The notes: a model not told the origin generated them from the sequence alone. Positions 1 through 8,243 are shown, counted from the stretch's first letter. The stretch: 47,159 bases of DNA from Mycobacterium sp. Root135 (GCF_001426545.1 NZ_LMEZ01000006.1:1-47159), one strand, 5' to 3'. Translations and numbers: made by a program.

Positions 1-235
1 ACCATCCCTAAGCAGTAGGAAGACGGGAAGTCCCCCACCAAGATGGCCAAAAACAACAAACAAAAACCACCAAACACACTATTGAGTTCTCAAACAACAC
101 GCCCCACCTGTTCGCATGACAGCCCCGCGGCGTAAAGCCGCTAGCCTCTTGCGGACAGTAGAGTGAAACCACCGAAGTGACTTCCCTCTGGGATGTCGTC
201 GCGCTCTGCGATCTGGACCGCGTCGCTGACGACTT
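1..235 (-). other. rRNA operon 5' leader (16S lies beyond the left edge)
   Basis: Read on the minus strand, positions 100 to 50 carry the conserved mycobacterial 16S leader: TTTGAGAACTCAATAG, then GTGTGTTTGG, then a T-rich run ending in TTGGCCATC. This is the boxA-containing antitermination and processing region that precedes 16S rRNA. A stem-loop with GCGGC/GCCGC arms lies at 127-141. The mature 16S start is not in the window, so transcription runs leftwards out of it. The position just downstream of tyrS matches rrnB of fast-growing mycobacteria. Apart from this leader, its promoter and a weak hairpin, I see nothing in 1-349. Confidence 0.88.
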
Positions 236-240
236 GGATT

Positions 241-269
241 AAGTTACGGGCCGGATAACGCAGAGTCAA
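241..269 (-). promoter_or_regulatory. Probable rrnB promoter
   Basis: On the minus strand a -35 TTGACT (264-269) is followed after 17 bp by TAACTT (241-246), which fits the mycobacterial TANNNT -10. The predicted start is near 235, upstream of the conserved 16S leader. No other equally good pair was seen between tyrS and the leader, in line with the single promoter reported for rrnB-type operons. Confidence 0.7.
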
Positions 270-332
270 ATCGCCTGGTCAGAGGCGTGACAATCAGAAG
301 TTCAGGCCCCGAGCGGGTGCTCAAACGGTCGT

Positions 333-347
333 CCGGACTCCATCCGG
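333..347 (-). terminator. Weak hairpin after tyrS
   Basis: CCGGA and TCCGG arms around a 5-nt loop lie 3 bp beyond the tyrS stop codon. There is no U-tract, so this is at best a weak intrinsic terminator. Confidence 0.3.
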
Positions 348-349
348 CG

Positions 350-1633
350 TCATTCGATCCTTTCGACGCCCGCGACATTGCGCTTACCCCGTCGCAACAC
401 CAGCCATCGGCCGTGCAGGAAGTCCCCTGACGCCGGAACCCAGTCGTCGCCCTCGACGCGGACGTTGTTCACGTAGACGCCGCCTTCGGACAGCGTCCGA
501 CGCGCGTCGCCCTTGCTCTTCGACAGACCCGTGGCCACCAGAAGATCGCCGATTCCGTCAGAAACCCCTGGTCGGAGCTCGGCGACGGAAGTCTCGCGCA
601 AGGCAGCTGCCAGCGTGGATTCGTCGAGTCCGGCCAGTTCACCCCGCCCGAACAGGGCCTGACTGGCCAGCTCGACCGACTCCGTGGCCTGCTGACCGTG
701 GACCAACGTGGTGAGTTCCTGGGCCAAGCGCCGCTGGGCGGCCCGCTCGTGCGCCCGTTCGGTGGTCGCGATCTCCAGGTCGCCGAGCTCGTCGGCCGAC
801 AGGAACGTGAACCACCTCAGGTAGCGGATCACGTCGGCGTCGGCGGTGTTGACGAAGTACTGGTACCAGGCATAGGGCGAGGTCAACTCCGGGTCGAGCC
901 AGACGTTGCCACCCCCGGTGGACTTGCCGAACTTCTTGCCGTCGGCCGAAGTCACCAGCGGCACCGTGAGCGCGTGTGCGCTGGCCCCCAGCTTCTGTCG
1001 GACCAGGCGAACGCCGGCGATGATGTTGCCCCACTGGTCGGAGCCGCCGATCTGCAACGAGCAGCCGTGTTTGCGGTGTAGTTCCACAAAGTCGTTGGCC
1101 TGCAACAACATATAGCTGAACTCGGTGTAGGAGATGCCCTCGCCCTCGAGGCGTCGCTTGATGGTGTCGCGGTCGAGCATGACGTTCACCGAGAAGTACT
1201 TGCCAAGGTCTCGCAGGAACTCGATCGCCGAGAGTTGCGACGTCCAGGACAGGTTGTTCTCGACGATCGCGCCCGTCGGCGACTCGTCGAAGGCGACGAA
1301 CCGCTCCAACTGTCCGCGGATGCGCTCGGACCACTCGGCGACGGTGTCGGCGGTGTTCAGCGTGCGTTCGGCGGTATCGCGCGGGTCCCCGATCATTCCC
1401 GTCGCGCCGCCGGCCAGAACGATCGGCCGGTGCCCCGCACGTTGGAAGCGTTGCAGGGTCAGCAGCGGAATCAGGTGTCCGGCGTGCAGGCTCGGTGCCG
1501 TCGGGTCGAACCCGGCATAGAGGGTGAGCGGTCCCGATGCGGTTGCGGCGGCCAACGCCTCACGGTCGGTGGACTGCGCGATCAAGCCGCGCCAGTCCAG
1601 TTCGTCGAGGATTCCAGCGTCTGGAGAAGTCAC
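350..1633 (-). CDS. tyrS: Tyrosyl-tRNA synthetase
   Basis: Class I synthetase that charges tRNA-Tyr with tyrosine in the cytoplasm. The 427-residue product has the HIGH-type motif HAGH at 50-53 and the KMSKS-type loop KFGKS at 234-238. The tyrosine-site stretch GGSDQWGN lies near 196-203, and an S4-like RNA-binding domain fills about the last 65 residues. Length is normal for a bacterial TyrS. The GTG start has a GGGAGAGG ribosome site a few bases upstream. It follows mpg by 18 bp in the same direction, as in M. tuberculosis (Rv1688-Rv1689). The rRNA operon promoter lies just beyond its 3' end. Confidence 0.97.
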   Translation of the reverse strand: MTSPDAGILDELDWRGLIAQSTDREALAAATASGPLTLYAGFDPTAPSLHAGHLIPLLTLQRFQRAGHRPIVLAGGATGMIGDPRDTAERTLNTADTVAEWSERIRGQLERFVAFDESPTGAIVENNLSWTSQLSAIEFLRDLGKYFSVNVMLDRDTIKRRLEGEGISYTEFSYMLLQANDFVELHRKHGCSLQIGGSDQWGNIIAGVRLVRQKLGASAHALTVPLVTSADGKKFGKSTGGGNVWLDPELTSPYAWYQYFVNTADADVIRYLRWFTFLSADELGDLEIATTERAHERAAQRRLAQELTTLVHGQQATESVELASQALFGRGELAGLDESTLAAALRETSVAELRPGVSDGIGDLLVATGLSKSKGDARRTLSEGGVYVNNVRVEGDDWVPASGDFLHGRWLVLRRGKRNVAGVERIE

Positions 1634-1651
1634 GCCGTCAATCCTCTCCCA

Positions 1652-2260
1652 TCAATCGCTGTCACCCGGTGCGGGTGCCCGTGGGCTGCGGCGGTAGGCG
1701 GAGACCTCGGGATGGTCGGCGAGCCAGAACCGCCACGGTCGGTCGGCGGCCTTGCTCACCCCCACGCGCGGGCCGCTGATCACCGGCACGCTGGCGCCGA
1801 GCGTCAACCGAACCGGGCTGTCCGCGTCGAACAGGTCGATTCCGTTGTCCTGCATGGTGATTCCCAGCGCGGAGCAGAGGTTCCCCGGGCCGCGGGCCAA
1901 CGCGGCCGTGGTCACCGGACCGCGGCTGGCGTGGGCGACACCGAAGCCGTCGGTCACGACTGCGGCACGCAGCAGAACCGCGGCGGCCACGCCGTCGTCA
2001 CCGCACACCACGTTCGCGCACACGTGGATACCGTGGCTGCGATAGGTGTACATCCGCCCCGGCGGGCCGAACATCACCTCGTTGCGACCGCCGCGCCCGC
2101 GGAAGGAATGGGCGGCGGCGTCCGGCCACGGCCCGTCGGCGGGACCGCCGTACGCCTCGACTTCGACCACCGTGGCGGTCACTCCCCGACAGATCAGCTC
2201 GGCGCCGACCAGGAGTCGGGCGGCCGACACCGGGTCGGTGGCCAACCGTTGCACGCTCAC
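1652..2260 (-). CDS. mpg: 3-methyladenine DNA glycosylase (AAG/MPG family)
   Basis: Base-excision repair glycosylase of the AAG fold, expected to remove alkylated purines. About 202 residues from the GTG chosen here. Family stretches visible include VVEVEAYGG (active-site region), DAAAHSFRG, MFGPPGRMYTYRSHG and ARGPGNLCSALGI, in the order seen in AAG enzymes. The open frame extends to another GTG at 2296, but that would leave only 22 bp to the divergent transporter gene. The start at 2260 aligns better with the family. Neither start has a clear Shine-Dalgarno site. It is followed by tyrS and is probably co-transcribed with it. Confidence 0.93.
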   Translation of the reverse strand: MSVQRLATDPVSAARLLVGAELICRGVTATVVEVEAYGGPADGPWPDAAAHSFRGRGGRNEVMFGPPGRMYTYRSHGIHVCANVVCGDDGVAAAVLLRAAVVTDGFGVAHASRGPVTTAALARGPGNLCSALGITMQDNGIDLFDADSPVRLTLGASVPVISGPRVGVSKAADRPWRFWLADHPEVSAYRRSPRAPAPGDSD

Positions 2261-2310
2261 CAAATCGATTGTGCCCGGCGGTCTTGACGTCGCCACCTGC
2301 GGGGAGGATA

Positions 2311-2342
2311 TTCATCACATGATGACTTCATCGCCTGATGAA
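2311..2342. promoter_or_regulatory. Two abutting 16-bp palindromes, candidate TetR operator
   Basis: TTCATC-acat-GATGAC (2311-2326) is followed with no gap by TTCATC-gcct-GATGAA (2327-2342). Both have the same 6-4-6 layout and nearly identical arms. They cover the start codon of the transporter gene, whose operon ends with a TetR-family gene. Inference: this is that repressor's binding site. Confidence 0.6.
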
Positions 2343-3083
2343 TTACACCGAAATGGTCCCCAACCGGCCGTTTCGGTCGAGCATCTGACCGTCGTGCGCG
2401 GCAAGCGCACCGCACTGGACGACGTCACGGTGCACATCGCCACCGGGACCATCACCGGCGTGCTCGGCCCATCCGGATGCGGCAAGACCACGTTGATCCG
2501 CAGCATCGTCGGAACCCAGGTCATCGCCGAGGGCACCGTCACCGTGCTCGGCCGACCCGCGGGGTCGGCCGAGTTGCGGCACCGCGTCGGCTACGTCACC
2601 CAGGACGCCACCGTCTACCAGGATCTTCGCGTGGTCGACAACGTGCGCTACTTCGCCTCGCTGTACGGCACCGGCTCGGCCGCCGCGGACGAGGCGATCG
2701 CCAACGTCGGGCTCGTCGACCACCGAACGGCGTTGTGCGGCAACCTCTCCGGAGGTCAACGCACCCGAGTCTCGCTGGCATGCGCACTGGTGGCCCACCC
2801 CGAGGTCTTGGTGCTCGACGAACCCACCGTGGGACTCGACCCCGTCCTTCGGGTGGACCTGTGGGAGCAATTCCGCCACCTGGCCCGCCGCGGCACCACC
2901 CTGCTGGTGTCGAGCCACGTGATGGACGAAGCCGACCATTGCGGGGAGCTGCTGCTCCTGCGGGAGGGCCGCCTGCTCGCCAACACCACACCGACCCAGC
3001 TTCGAGAGGACACGGGATGTCAGTCCCTGGAGGAAGCGTTTCTGTCCGTCATCCGGCGCAGCACCGCACCCGCGCTCGGCTAA
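2319..3083 (+). CDS. ABC transporter ATP-binding protein (drug-export type)
   Basis: ATPase subunit of a two-gene ABC-2-type exporter, resembling Rv1687c. The 254-residue product has Walker A GPSGCGKTT at 50-58, signature LSGGQ at 143-147, Walker B VLVLDEP at 163-169, and a switch histidine in the SSHVMDE stretch. The open frame runs upstream to 2046, but that part lies opposite mpg and is not family-like. The GGGGAGGA site at 2301-2308 supports the ATG at 2319 (a second ATG follows at 2322). The gene overlaps the permease by 67 bp. The start codon lies inside two abutting palindromes. The substrate cannot be told from sequence. Confidence 0.93.
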   Translation: MMTSSPDELHRNGPQPAVSVEHLTVVRGKRTALDDVTVHIATGTITGVLGPSGCGKTTLIRSIVGTQVIAEGTVTVLGRPAGSAELRHRVGYVTQDATVYQDLRVVDNVRYFASLYGTGSAAADEAIANVGLVDHRTALCGNLSGGQRTRVSLACALVAHPEVLVLDEPTVGLDPVLRVDLWEQFRHLARRGTTLLVSSHVMDEADHCGELLLLREGRLLANTTPTQLREDTGCQSLEEAFLSVIRRSTAPALG

Positions 3084-3835
3084 GCCCGCAGGCCTATTTG
3101 GCGACCACCGTCCGCATCCTGCGGCAGCTCGCCGGCGACCACCGCAGCCTCGCGATGATCCTCGTCGTCCCGAGCCTGGTCATCACGCTGATGTACTTCA
3201 TGTTCTCCGACGTGCCGCATCGGCCAGGGACACCGTCACCCTTCGACAACGCGTGCCTGATCATGCTTGGGGTGTTCCCGCTCGTCGTGATGTTCCTGAT
3301 CACGTCGATCACCATGCAGCGCGAACGCGCGTCCGGGACGCTGGAGCGAATCCTCACCACTCCCCTGCGCCGACTGGACCTGTTGGCCGCCTACGGCACG
3401 GCCTTCTCCATTGCCGCGGCCGCTCAGGCGACACTGGCGTGCGTGATCTCCTTCTGGCTGCTCGGCCTGGACACCGCGGGCAGTCCCGCCCTGGTGTTCG
3501 CCATCGCCATCGTCAACGCGGTACTCGGCGTCGGACTGGGTCTGCTGTGTAGTGCCTTCGCGCGCACCGAGTTCCAGGCCGTGCAGTTCATGCCCGTGGT
3601 GATCGTGCCGCAGCTGCTGCTGTGCGGCATCATCGTGCCGCGCGACGCCCTGCCCGACTGGTTGCAGTGGATCAGCAACGCGCTGCCGGCCAGCTATGCG
3701 CTGGAGGCGTTGCGAGAGGTCGGCGCACACGCCGACCTGACCGCCACCGCCGCGCGCGACATCGCGATCGTCGTCGCCTTCGCCGCGGTGGCAATGGGTC
3801 TGGCCGCGGCCACCCTGCGTCGCAGGACCCCGTGA
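3017..3835 (+). CDS. ABC-2-type transporter permease
   Basis: Membrane partner of the preceding ATPase, about 272 residues from ATG 3017, resembling Rv1686c. Six hydrophobic segments can be picked out, for example around MILVVPSLVITLMYFMF, LIMLGVFPLVVMFLI and the C-terminal AIVVAFAAVAMGLAAA. The ERASGTLERILTTP stretch between the second and third segments is typical of ABC-2 permeases of the drug and lipid exporter group. AGAGGA lies upstream of the ATG at suitable distance. The start lies within the ATPase reading frame and the stop overlaps the regulator start (GTGA), so the three genes form one coupled operon. Confidence 0.92.
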   Translation: MSVPGGSVSVRHPAQHRTRARLSPQAYLATTVRILRQLAGDHRSLAMILVVPSLVITLMYFMFSDVPHRPGTPSPFDNACLIMLGVFPLVVMFLITSITMQRERASGTLERILTTPLRRLDLLAAYGTAFSIAAAAQATLACVISFWLLGLDTAGSPALVFAIAIVNAVLGVGLGLLCSAFARTEFQAVQFMPVVIVPQLLLCGIIVPRDALPDWLQWISNALPASYALEALREVGAHADLTATAARDIAIVVAFAAVAMGLAAATLRRRTP

Positions 3836-4443
3836 GCACGTCGCACCGCAAACGCCCCGGCCGTCCGTCCGGCACCTCCGACACTCGCGACCGCATCCTG
3901 ACCAACGCTCGGGAAATGTTCGCCCGCAACGGCATTGGGAAGACGTCGATACGCTCGATCGCGGCGGCCGCCGGCGTCGACTCGGCACTGGTGCACCACT
4001 ACTTCGGCACCAAGGAGCAGCTGTTCGCCGCGGCGGTTCACATTCCGATCGACCCGATGCTGGTCATCGGCCCGATGCGCGAGGCACCGATCGACGAACT
4101 CGGACTGACACTGCCGTCGCTGCTGTTGCCGCTGTGGGATTCGGAGATGGGTTCGGCGTTCCTCGCCACGCTGCGCTCGCTGCTCGCGGGGGACGGCGTC
4201 GGCCTGATCCGGTCCTTCCTGCAGGACGTGATCGCCGTCGAGATCGGCTCGCGCGTCGACGAGCCACCGGGTTCGGGCCGGATCCGCGTCCAGTTCGTCG
4301 CATCCCAACTCGTCGGCGTCGTGATGGCGCGCTACATCCTCGAATTGGAGCCGTTCGCGTCCCTACCGGTCGAGCAAATCGCCGAGACCATCGCCCCGAA
4401 CCTGCAGCACTACCTCACCGGAGAGCTGCCCGGGCTGGGCTGA
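3832..4443 (+). CDS. TetR-family transcriptional regulator
   Basis: Repressor-type regulator of 203 residues, resembling Rv1685c. The N-terminal helix-turn-helix is clear: DTRDRILTNAREMFARNG, then TSIRSIAAAAGVDSALVHHY and FGTKEQLF (about residues 15-65). The variable helical ligand domain follows. The GTG start overlaps the permease stop as GTGA (3832-3835), so it is translated with the transporter. Inference: it controls its own operon through the paired palindromes at 2311-2342 and responds to a molecule that the transporter exports. Its TGA stop abuts the stop of the opposite-strand gene. Confidence 0.92.
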   Translation: MSTSHRKRPGRPSGTSDTRDRILTNAREMFARNGIGKTSIRSIAAAAGVDSALVHHYFGTKEQLFAAAVHIPIDPMLVIGPMREAPIDELGLTLPSLLLPLWDSEMGSAFLATLRSLLAGDGVGLIRSFLQDVIAVEIGSRVDEPPGSGRIRVQFVASQLVGVVMARYILELEPFASLPVEQIAETIAPNLQHYLTGELPGLG

Positions 4444-4650
4444 TCAGGGCTCGGCCCGCTCCAGCAGAGCTTGGTGTTCGGCGTCGTCGGTGACGGTGAC
4501 CGCTTCGGAGATCAGCAGCACCGGTACGCCATCGTCTATCCGATAGGCCCGGCGGAGCCGTGGGTTGTAGAGAAACTCGTCGCCGACCAAGAGCAGCGGG
4601 CCACGATCCTCTGGACACACCAGCAGGCTGCGGAGGCGTTGATCGATCAT
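4444..4650 (-). CDS. Trm112-like mini-protein
   Basis: A 68-residue protein of the Trm112/YcaR family (resembling Rv1684). It starts MIDQRLRSLLVCPEDRGPL and contains the family pattern LxCPxxxGPL, followed by YNPRLRRAYRIDDGVPVLL. Proteins of this family are small zinc-ribbon-like partners or stabilisers of other enzymes. Here only one cysteine (residue 12) is present, so a complete zinc site is not seen. The ATG is 4 bp after the stop of the exported-protein gene, suggesting co-transcription. The stop codon abuts that of the TetR gene in the palindrome TGATCA. Confidence 0.8.
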   Translation of the reverse strand: MIDQRLRSLLVCPEDRGPLLLVGDEFLYNPRLRRAYRIDDGVPVLLISEAVTVTDDAEHQALLERAEP

Positions 4651-4654
4651 GGCG

Positions 4655-5152
4655 TCAGGCGAGCGGGATGTTGATGCCGCCACCATTGTTGGGGTTCGGC
4701 GCTCCGCCACCGTTGCCACCGATGCCGATGGTCGGCGGGTTCAGCACCGGGCCACCGCCGGTCTGTCGGGACGCTTGCCGCACCTGGAAGGACAGGGTCG
4801 ACTCCAGGGCCTCGACCAACGGTCCCTGGTTCGGTCGCTTGTCCAGCGCCGCCACGAGTGCTTCCCCGTTGGAGGTCGACGGCCTGAACCCCTTTGCGCG
4901 CAGCTGCATGACCTTGTGGATCAGGGTGGAGATCTGGCCGCCGCCGGCGCCGGTGTCGTACTCCGTGGCGATGGTCGCGAGAGCCTCGTCCGCGCTCATC
5001 ACGGGAGCGGCGTCACTCGACACGGCGTCGGTGGCCGGGTCCGCTGCGGCCGTGGCGCTCACGCCGGTGAGCAACCCTGCTGCCAGGGCGCCACTGGTCA
5101 CGGCGCCCAAGAGCGCGCGACGCCAGCCGTTCGTGCTGGTCTGTTCGGCCAT
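4655..5152 (-). CDS. Secreted protein of unknown function, Gly/Asn-rich tail
   Basis: I do not recognise this family. The 165-residue product begins with a classic Sec signal peptide: a WRR basic end, a hydrophobic core around residues 14-33, and the cleavage-type ATAAADPA. A soluble middle part of about 90 residues contains no cysteine. The last 35 residues are rich in Gly, Asn and Pro (for example GIGGNGGGAPNPNNGGG), a low-complexity tail. A GGAGG site lies 4 bp before the ATG at 5152, which rules out the longer upstream extension. It sits between the large lipase/synthetase gene and the Trm112-like gene on the same strand, probably in one operon. M. tuberculosis has Rv1683 and Rv1684 adjacent, so this gene looks like an insertion at that junction. 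Confidence 0.82.
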   Translation of the reverse strand: MAEQTSTNGWRRALLGAVTSGALAAGLLTGVSATAAADPATDAVSSDAAPVMSADEALATIATEYDTGAGGGQISTLIHKVMQLRAKGFRPSTSNGEALVAALDKRPNQGPLVEALESTLSFQVRQASRQTGGGPVLNPPTIGIGGNGGGAPNPNNGGGINIPLA

Positions 5153-5270
5153 CAATCCTCCATCGTCGAGCGTCCATGAGTTTCCGGCCCGACCCGGGTG
5201 GCCACGTACAGCCGAGCGGAGCGTAACAAAGCGCGGCGAGCGCGGCAGCATGTCACTCGCTTCACTTCCA

Positions 5271-8243
5271 TCACTCGCCGTCGGCCGACTCGGTGAGTTC
5301 GGCGCGCACCGCGGCGGTCAGCCGCTTGTAGGTCCCGTCGTCGTCGCGGTACCAGGCGTGCCGCGATTGCTTGGGGACTCCCGCTGCCCGCAGGGGTCCC
5401 AGCAGCGGACGGTAGGTGGCACTGAGCTTCATGTCGGCCGCTACGTGGACGACGTCAGGCGCCGCACCGACCGGCAGACCGGCGATGGCCTCGTTCAGAT
5501 CGGCCGTTGGGACGCTGCCACCCGGACGCAGCAACAGTGCCGACACCGCAAGCTCGCGATCGCCCACCTGCACGCGGTACGTGACCGCCAAGTCGACGGC
5601 GCCGACCCGGCCAAGCGTGTCGTTGACCGCGTCGGTGAACACCGGACCCCGGTCGGTTCGGATCACCGACCCACGATTGGCGACGAGCCAGAAGTCGCCG
5701 TCCGCATCACGACGGAACAGGTACTCGGTCGACACCCACAGGTCGGCGGGGGCGAACACGCCACGCTTGACCGACGCCGTCGGGTCGACGGGACCGCGCG
5801 GGTGCGCCAGCAGCACGCCGACCTCGTTGGTAGCCGCCAACGCGACGAAACCGCGGTCGTCCTCGAGGATCAGGTCGTCCTCGGGGTCGTAGGCCGCCAG
5901 CTCGATGTGGCCACCGCCTGGCAGCGGCCTGCCTTCGCTGCCGACCTTCGCGCCTGCGACGTTGGCGAACACCGCCTGCCCGTCCGTCGTCGCGAAGAAC
6001 TCGACGACGTGCGCGGGCGCGAACTCCTCCTCGACGCGTCTCCACAATCCCGTCGGCATGCCAGAGCCGATGAAGAGGCGGACGGGATGGTTGCCGTTGA
6101 GCACGAACGCCGGATCGTCGATCACTTCCCGCAGCATCGCCCAGGTGTAGGACACCACCGTCACGCCGTACTGCCGCAGTTCGTGCACGAAGCGGTCTGG
6201 GCGAAGGCCGCGCGACAGCGCGATCCTGGTGCCGCCGACTACCGCCCCACCAAGGCTGACGAGCAGCCCGGACTGGTGGTGCAACGGGGTCAGGCAGTAC
6301 ACGGTGTCACCGGTGCCGAGGTTGGCCGCAGAGGCGGTGCCGATGGCCGACAGGGCCCACCGGAAGTTGGTGATCTGTCGGGCGACGAGCTCGCCGCCCA
6401 CGGTCGCGAAGGCGATGTAGGCCAGGTCCTTCGCGTATCCGGGGTCGGGACGGTACCAGCCGGGGAGCGCCACGACGTCGGGGTCGATCTTCTCCATGTC
6501 GACGACGTCGGCGTCGCCGGCTAGATCCAGATCGCGGGCCTCGCCGCCGCCGAGCACCAACACCCGCAACGGCAGCGCCGTCGCCGCGGCGAGGTGGACG
6601 GGGTCGGCGATGACGTCGGACACGGCGCCGAGCCGGGCGGCCTCGAGCAGATCGGCGTCCGGGGGCATCAGCACCGCGACCGCCCCGAGCCGGGACAACG
6701 CCGCAATCGCGACCAACGCGCTAGGTCGGGTCTCCATCAGCACGCCGACGTGCGCGCCCTGGCGGACACCGACGTCGATGAGGCCGCGGACCACGTTGTT
6801 GACGCGTCGGTCCACCGCCTCGTAGGTGTGCACCCGCCCGTCGAACAAGAGGAATTCGCCGTCCGGCGTCGCGCGGGCCTGCTCGGACATGATGCGACCG
6901 AGCGAGATGCGGGTGTGGTCGTTGATCTGGCCAAGCCGGGCGAGCCTCGGCAGCGTGCGGGCGGTCTCGGCGACCAGCGCACGGGCCGACTTGTTGGCCG
7001 CGACGAAAGCGCCTGCCGCCGAACGGGCCACGCTGAACGTCATCTCCGCGGCAGCACCCGCCCCGTGCGCAATGCGCGAGGCCAGCGGCACGCCGGCGTC
7101 GTTGACCTGGTCGGGCTGCAGCGCCATCGGGACGACGTCCTGCGGCATCTCACCGTCACCGGCGATCCACCGCACCCATGCCGCAACCGTCGGCCACGTG
7201 TTGGTGGCCGCCTTCGAACCGACGACGAGGCCGAAATGCCCTGTGCGAATGAGGTATTCGTAGACGTCGGCCTGCGGGGACGCGCGCTTGATGCCGCGTA
7301 CCGACGCGGGCTGGCCGATGTCGTCGACCTCACCGACGACCGCAAGCACGGGGCAGTCGATGTCGGCGAGGGTGACGAGGTCGCCGCGGATGGCGAACCC
7401 GCCGCTCATCATCCGGTTGTGCGCGATGAACTGCTTGAGCAGCTCGGCGATCGCCGGACCCGACCAGGCGATCCAACCGTCGCTGGCCAGGAAGCGCCGC
7501 TGCTGCTCCCGCGGCAGAAGCGCCTCGCGGTCGTGCAGCTGGCGCAGGAAGTCCAGGCGCGACTGGGCCGTCTTGATGGGGTCGAGCATCTGGAATCCGG
7601 TGCGGGCCAGCCAACCGGGGACGTCGAGGCGGCTGAACACGTGGTCGGCCATGAAGTCGGCGGCCCCGACCGCGAGCCCGGCGGGGAGATTCATCGGAAG
7701 CGCCGCCAGGGTGTCGACCGGCGATCCGAATCCGATGATGCTCGCCAGGTCCTTGGACCGTCGGTACGCCGCGGTCTGGTAGGCGAACATGCCACCTTGG
7801 GAGTAGCCGGCCAGATGAACGTCGCGGTCGGTGACCTTCTTCACAGTGTCGATGGCTTCGCTCAGCGCCACGACGTGGTCGGCGAGGTTGCGCTGCATCC
7901 CGCCCTCGACCTGGTCGGGCGAGCCGAAGTCGATGACCCAGGGGTCGATGCCTGCCGCGTGCAAGATGCCGACGGCGCCCTCGTTGCGGGTGACGTCCCA
8001 CATGTCGGCGGACATCATCATCGGGTGCACCATGAGCACCGGCGGACCGGCCGGCTTGGCCCCCGGCCTGCTGTCGGGCGGAAAGTAGCGCCGGAGCCGG
8101 TACATCGGCACGCTCTCCACGACCTGGAACGGCGACGGCACCGCGCCGGTCTCCAGACCGCCGTAGCGCAGCACTTCCAAACCGTTCTGCGCGGTCGCCA
8201 TCAACCGTGCCATGGGCTTCGTGATTGGCGAAAGGTCCACCAC
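5271..8243 (-). CDS. Fusion of alpha/beta hydrolase (PHA-synthase/lipase-like) and acyl-CoA-synthetase-like domain
   Basis: Resembles Rv1683, annotated as a bifunctional long-chain acyl-CoA synthase and lipase linked to storage lipid. The 990-residue product has an N-terminal alpha/beta hydrolase (about 35-360) with nucleophile elbow GYSQGG at 146-151 (Ser148). A helical linker follows, then a FATP-type adenylate-forming domain (about 445-970). In the second domain the usual nucleotide-binding TSGTTG-x-PK loop is replaced by IAFATVGGELVARQ. The GDxFRWKGENV-type hinge reads GDFWLVANRGSVIRTDRG, lacking the lysine. So the hydrolase looks intact and the synthetase half degenerate or divergent. 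GTG start, with GGAAGGGG upstream. The divergent neighbour is the ABC-F gene. Confidence 0.88.
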   Translation of the reverse strand: MVDLSPITKPMARLMATAQNGLEVLRYGGLETGAVPSPFQVVESVPMYRLRRYFPPDSRPGAKPAGPPVLMVHPMMMSADMWDVTRNEGAVGILHAAGIDPWVIDFGSPDQVEGGMQRNLADHVVALSEAIDTVKKVTDRDVHLAGYSQGGMFAYQTAAYRRSKDLASIIGFGSPVDTLAALPMNLPAGLAVGAADFMADHVFSRLDVPGWLARTGFQMLDPIKTAQSRLDFLRQLHDREALLPREQQRRFLASDGWIAWSGPAIAELLKQFIAHNRMMSGGFAIRGDLVTLADIDCPVLAVVGEVDDIGQPASVRGIKRASPQADVYEYLIRTGHFGLVVGSKAATNTWPTVAAWVRWIAGDGEMPQDVVPMALQPDQVNDAGVPLASRIAHGAGAAAEMTFSVARSAAGAFVAANKSARALVAETARTLPRLARLGQINDHTRISLGRIMSEQARATPDGEFLLFDGRVHTYEAVDRRVNNVVRGLIDVGVRQGAHVGVLMETRPSALVAIAALSRLGAVAVLMPPDADLLEAARLGAVSDVIADPVHLAAATALPLRVLVLGGGEARDLDLAGDADVVDMEKIDPDVVALPGWYRPDPGYAKDLAYIAFATVGGELVARQITNFRWALSAIGTASAANLGTGDTVYCLTPLHHQSGLLVSLGGAVVGGTRIALSRGLRPDRFVHELRQYGVTVVSYTWAMLREVIDDPAFVLNGNHPVRLFIGSGMPTGLWRRVEEEFAPAHVVEFFATTDGQAVFANVAGAKVGSEGRPLPGGGHIELAAYDPEDDLILEDDRGFVALAATNEVGVLLAHPRGPVDPTASVKRGVFAPADLWVSTEYLFRRDADGDFWLVANRGSVIRTDRGPVFTDAVNDTLGRVGAVDLAVTYRVQVGDRELAVSALLLRPGGSVPTADLNEAIAGLPVGAAPDVVHVAADMKLSATYRPLLGPLRAAGVPKQSRHAWYRDDDGTYKRLTAAVRAELTESADGE

